Assembly: GCA_963585895.1 (NCBI GenBank)
Contig: OY757904.1
Location: 62,001-126,000 of the forward strand
From: Sepioteuthis lessoniana
Taxonomy: Eukaryota; Mollusca; Cephalopoda; Myopsida; Loliginidae
Length of the DNA: 64,000 bases
Reading direction: 5' to 3'
The notes below the pieces were generated by a model that worked only from the letters and a program-made list of their open reading frames with translations, was not told where the DNA came from and did no database searches. The position numbers were made by a program, and so were the translations under genes. Positions 60,010 through 64,000 of this stretch are shown piece by piece. The stretch's first letter is position 1, and every line of letters starts with the position of its first letter.

Positions 60010-62188
60010 TTATTATTATACTCAACATTTTCCTACATCCTCAGAATATTTCATTACAAAGAGATGAGCAATTTGTGTGCCATGAAAATACAGTGTTATG
60101 GTTATGCAAGGTGTGCTCAAAGTATTTAAAATGGCTTCATCCATTTTATTTTCATATAGTTCCTTCATACATTTATAGTCAGTTTGAATCAAAATTTTTG
60201 ATTATCATGTCAGATAGATACAAAAAAAATTTCATTTTTAATCAATAAATAAATTACAGACAGAATTGCATAACAAAAAAACATTTCTCACGAGACTTCA
60301 AGTTTTATTTTTGGTTGTTTTAAATTTATTTTTAAACATATCAACATTTAAGCAAAAGGAAAGAAAAATATTAAATGTTATAAATAATAGCCTTTTTCTT
60401 TAGGATCTCTTCATTGTTAGGAATTAAAATCAAACCAAGGAAGGAAGAATTTAGTCAAGAATATAAAAACAGAAAATGAACTTTTAACATACATTACATT
60501 ACATTATGTTACATTACATTACTAAATTTGCAAGTATACTTATCACATTAAACTTAGGTTTTTCTTAAATTGGGGAGACTGTGAAATTGTTGACAATTAG
60601 ATAAAATGTTGTTTCTATTTAAATTGCAGACAACTTCCAAACTATTTTTCAAGGTCATCTGTGATTAACACTTTTTATTGCTACCATGCTCACTTTGATC
60701 TTAAGTTGTTTTAAATTAGAATTTATAAATAGTTAACTTATTCAGAACTAATAATCTATAATTAAAATTCTTCAGAGCTTTTTATTATGTTATATAAAGG
60801 GTCTAAGTGTTTGAATTATAAAGTTTTGAAAGACAAAGAGATTTTACTTATTATTTAAAAAACAAAACAAAAAACAAATGACTAGAATACAAGTTTTATT
60901 TCATCATTAAAACACAGTTACCCATATTTTTCTTTTAGTCATTACAATAGAAAAAAACAAATACTTAAGAGGAAAGACTCTACATGAGTTTTAAAAGAAT
61001 AACAGCTATTTGTAACTGGGTCTAAATCTTTGTTTCCCTGTTTAATTATACTATTAATGTAGTTGTTGATATTACTAATAAAAGTATTAAAAGAACTTAT
61101 AACAATAATTATCTAAGATGTATAGAAAATGTATTTCAATCTGATATATTGTTCTTAAGATAGGTTTCATAGCACAAAGTTGGCTGGATAATTACTTTAT
61201 AATGAACTGATGGAAAATTATATATTTCCTATACATTGATAAGGTTTCATTCAACTGAAAGCTTGCTGTGTCATAGAATATTACACTACTGAGTATGTTT
61301 ATATGCTTAATGCTATATATTGTATCTTAGTTTACACTCATCTCACTTGTTCCTTTGTATTTTAGATTTTAATCCATTTGTTTCACACTGGTCTCAGACA
61401 CTGGTTTATGAAGATTTTAGAAAATATGGCTTTGAAATTAGTACATACACATTATTTCAAATTTCAAAACTCCAAATTCTGGCTTTGAAGATTCCCGGCA
61501 ATAATAATTAAGAATTTGTTATATTATATCTATGATTATCTTATTTGTGTACAAGACTATTATTATTTTCTATCTAGGACCAAATCATTATCTTTCTGAT
61601 CCATGACTCTTTTGAGCTGGCATTAATTATGCTTTTTAGCTGAAAAACCAATACAATTATATTAAACAGTGAGGAATTCATTAGAATAAGAAATGAAAGG
61701 AGGAGAAAAGGGTGTGAAGGAAGAAAGGTAGTGGGTAAAATAGCTAGGAAAAAGTGAAAGCGAAATATATAGAAAAATGGAAGGAAAGAATAGAAATCAA
61801 TACAGACATAAGCTTACTGGCTGGATATCAGGAGACTATGAGCAAATATTAATGACAGCTTGGGAGGGAAAATGTGCAAATTGTTATATATTAAAAATTT
61901 TTATATAAATAAAGAAGTTTGCAGTAGAAAATATTTGTGTATTTCTTATTCTTTTTTTGCATATGAAACTAATTCATGTTTGTATAATATTTAGATAACA
62001 TAGATTGGCCACAAAAATTAATAGGATAAGGGAGAGAATCAGAAAATTCAGGCAAAGGGAGAGATGAGCAAAGACATTAGATAATTTTTCAAATTGATTT
62101 ATAAATTGATAATTGCTATATATTTGGTATCTATGTGCATTTTGAATGCATCTTGTCTTGCTTTATTTTTTTTATATATTTATTGCAG
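59041..62188. other. AT-rich, no gene recognised
   Basis: Contains (AT)n at about 59965-60004 flanked by inverted aataataattat/ataattattatt, and a ttaca repeat at 60488-60522. Short ORFs only. The last part may be the 5' intron of the gene whose exon begins near 62189. Confidence 0.4.
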
Positions 62189-62208
62189 GTTTATTTATTC
62201 AGAAAGAA

Positions 62209-62436
62209 ATGGAAATGGTTTGGAGCTTAACATTAGGTGTTGGAAGTATGGTATTAGCCATTCTCTGGTACCATAGTCTTTTTGAAACTGTAGCATTTGG
62301 TATTATCTACATTTCTGTCTGTATTCTTGGGATGTTTGTTGGGCTCAAATGGTTCCTGATGAGAGGTCAGTCATACCATGCTGCTTTACCTACTCAAAAA
62401 CCAAGTTTAGTCAGTCTGCTTGTACAGAAAATGATG
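62209..62436 (+). CDS. Exon of an unidentified two-span membrane protein
   Basis: From ATG 62209 the frame gives 76 residues: MEMVWSLTLGVGSMVLAILWY, HSLFETVAFGIIYISVCILG and MFVGLKWFLMRGQSYHAALPT, then PSLVSLLVQKMM. Two hydrophobic stretches (about residues 4-21 and 28-47) look like membrane helices, followed by a short charged/polar segment. In front are two acceptor-like sites, ttattgcag ending at 62188 and ttattcag ending at 62202. Behind, ATGATG is followed by GTAAGT at 62437, a perfect 5' donor; the exon ends in phase 0. If it is the first coding exon the ATG at 62209 is the start; it could also be internal with the frame open further left. Some sorting-nexin families begin with two such helices, but I see no motif proving it. 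Confidence 0.5.
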
Positions 62437-63554
62437 GTAAGTATTAATTAAAATTGATTATTTTAGGATATCATTTTTATTTGTAGTTTTTGTTTATTTT
62501 ACATGTTAGAAATCATTATCTTCATTTTTATTTTTTGAGGATCAGATTTTAAGATTTATCTAGAGATTTGCTCTTAGCATGAATGTTAGTTAACATTTAT
62601 CCAGTACAACTTGGTGTTACTTGTGCTGGTGTTTCTTTGCTATATCTATCATTGGTATCATCATTTTGATATTTCATCAACCCTGCTACTGTAAGTTACA
62701 TGATGAGGATTAAGTGACAATTGAAGAAACTCTGTTAGGATCCCATAGCCAGTTTCCACATCGGCAACTTAGGTATGATGGTTGATCAACAATTGACCTG
62801 AAACAACTACATAAACCAGGTCTGTTCAAAAGCAGCATGGCTTTCTCTGAAAAATAACATAGTGAGAAAAAGATCCCTACCTAAACACTGCTTGCTCTAT
62901 ATTGATCTATTCATAAGCTGTAATAAGCTGATTATTCATTTCTGTGGCAAAATAGCAAAAGTACAGGAGCAAGGAGGCATGTCTGACCTATTTATAGTCA
63001 CTAGCAGCATAAAGTAGGGTTGGTTCAGTGCTCATTTTTTTTTCTCTTGTCTTCTCTGTCATGCTTCTTAATGTTTTCAGGAACTGTGAAAAGGGGGGAG
63101 TCATGATCAGGTTTAAGAAGTATGGTGGAGCATTTAATCTCTAAAACTTGAAGATGTGTACAAAGAGGTTATTCATGCTTTTACATAAACTTCTCTTTGC
63201 TGCACTCTAATATCTTACACTCTATGTGATATGTATGGAATATCATCAATGATTTCTGAAGGGTAGGCACCAATAATAGACTCACCATAAGCATCAAGGG
63301 GATTGAGGTATTATTCCAGACAAGACTTTGAAGGTCACTTTGTAACTCTGTCATCACAATCCATGATGAACAGTGTTTTGCAAGATTTGAAATCTGGCAA
63401 GATTTCTGCTCCAGAATACTAGGGTAGATGATGATGTCTCTACTGGCATTAGCTTTAAGATAGACTGTAGGCAAACCAAAGAATTAGTCTGAGAACCAAT
63501 AATTCTATTAAATATTTATCATTTGTTTGAACACTGTTAAATGTTATTAAGTAT
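62437..63554. other. Probably intron, no gene recognised
   Basis: Starts with the splice donor of the exon above. No further exon was recognised up to the right edge. Confidence 0.4.
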
Positions 63555-63765
63555 AGTAAATGGTTGAATAGTTCTATTTGACGCAAAGGGGACCCTAACA
63601 GGTACTTCCACTCTGGGTCAGAGTAGACATAAGAATAATGATAATGAAGGGGTACTCCACATTCCCTAAAGCCCCATAGTGTCATATACAGGACACTTGT
63701 CAAGGGGTTCTTATGCCTCTGAAGAGGTGCAGTTGGCTTATTCTACAACCTCAGTTGATAGGGCA
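63555..63765 (-). repeat. Interspersed repeat R1, inverted copy
   Basis: On the minus strand: ttgtagaataagccaactgcacctcttcagagg, gaccccttgacaagtgtcctg-like, ctttaggg...ggagtaccccttcattatcattc and ctgttagggtcccctttgcgtc, the same order as in 9383-9620. Confidence 0.75.
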
Positions 63766-64000
63766 GTTAATGTCTACAAACTATGATGATTAAAGCATTT
63801 TAACATAATCTTCCTTCTTAATGTACCTAACCTAACACTTTCTGTTTATTATATAGAAAATTTCAGGTAAAAATTCAATCAATAACCATTTCAAGTTATT
63901 GACTCATTAATCCACCCTTATATATATGTAAAGTGATAAAATAAAAAGTTTTCAAATTAGAATCTCCGATCAGTTTTAAAATTTCATTGCTATCTGGTCA
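63766..64000. other. Right edge, nothing recognised
   Basis: AT-rich, short. No feature can be supported. Confidence 0.4.

Overview
This is a 64 kb piece of an animal nuclear genome, AT-rich and full of transposable elements. The best guess is a coleoid cephalopod, probably an octopus. The reasons are tRNA-headed SINEs of cephalopod type, long AT and GT/AC microsatellites, Ty3, copia, RTE-like and mariner relics side by side, and very sparse exons. The species call is inference, not proof.

Only two stretches look like host protein-coding exons. At 7419-7631 (minus strand) is the first coding exon of an ANKRD10-like ankyrin-repeat protein with a clean splice donor. At 62209-62436 (plus strand) is an exon-like ORF for a protein with two membrane segments, with splice acceptors before it and a perfect donor after it; I could not identify its family. 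The two point away from each other, so most of the 54 kb between them is probably intergenic.

The rest is layered mobile DNA. Left part (1-16 kb): a minus-strand Ty3 gag relic, an old RTE-like element with endonuclease and reverse transcriptase remains, tRNA-SINEs, and three related LTR-like units. Middle (16-37 kb): LTR relics, a second RTE-like copy with an intact YADD box, a near full-length broken Ty3/gypsy element (about 23.3-28.9 kb), GC-rich 60-bp minisatellite arrays ending in an LTR-like or 3'-end-like stretch, a third RTE-like copy, and a minus-strand Ty3 tail with its LTR. At 37.9-48.0 kb lies a Ty1/copia element with a Drosophila-copia-type primer site. It is split by a solo LTR, which is itself split by a minus-strand Ty3 element; the target-site duplications can be read at both inner levels. 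Right part (48-64 kb): AT-rich sequence with dispersed repeats, a mariner sitting inside an interspersed repeat and itself holding a SINE, then the second host exon.

No element here is intact. Each coding element carries stops, frameshifts or lost catalytic residues, so the window records a series of insertions and decay. I see no operon-like or other multi-gene host system.
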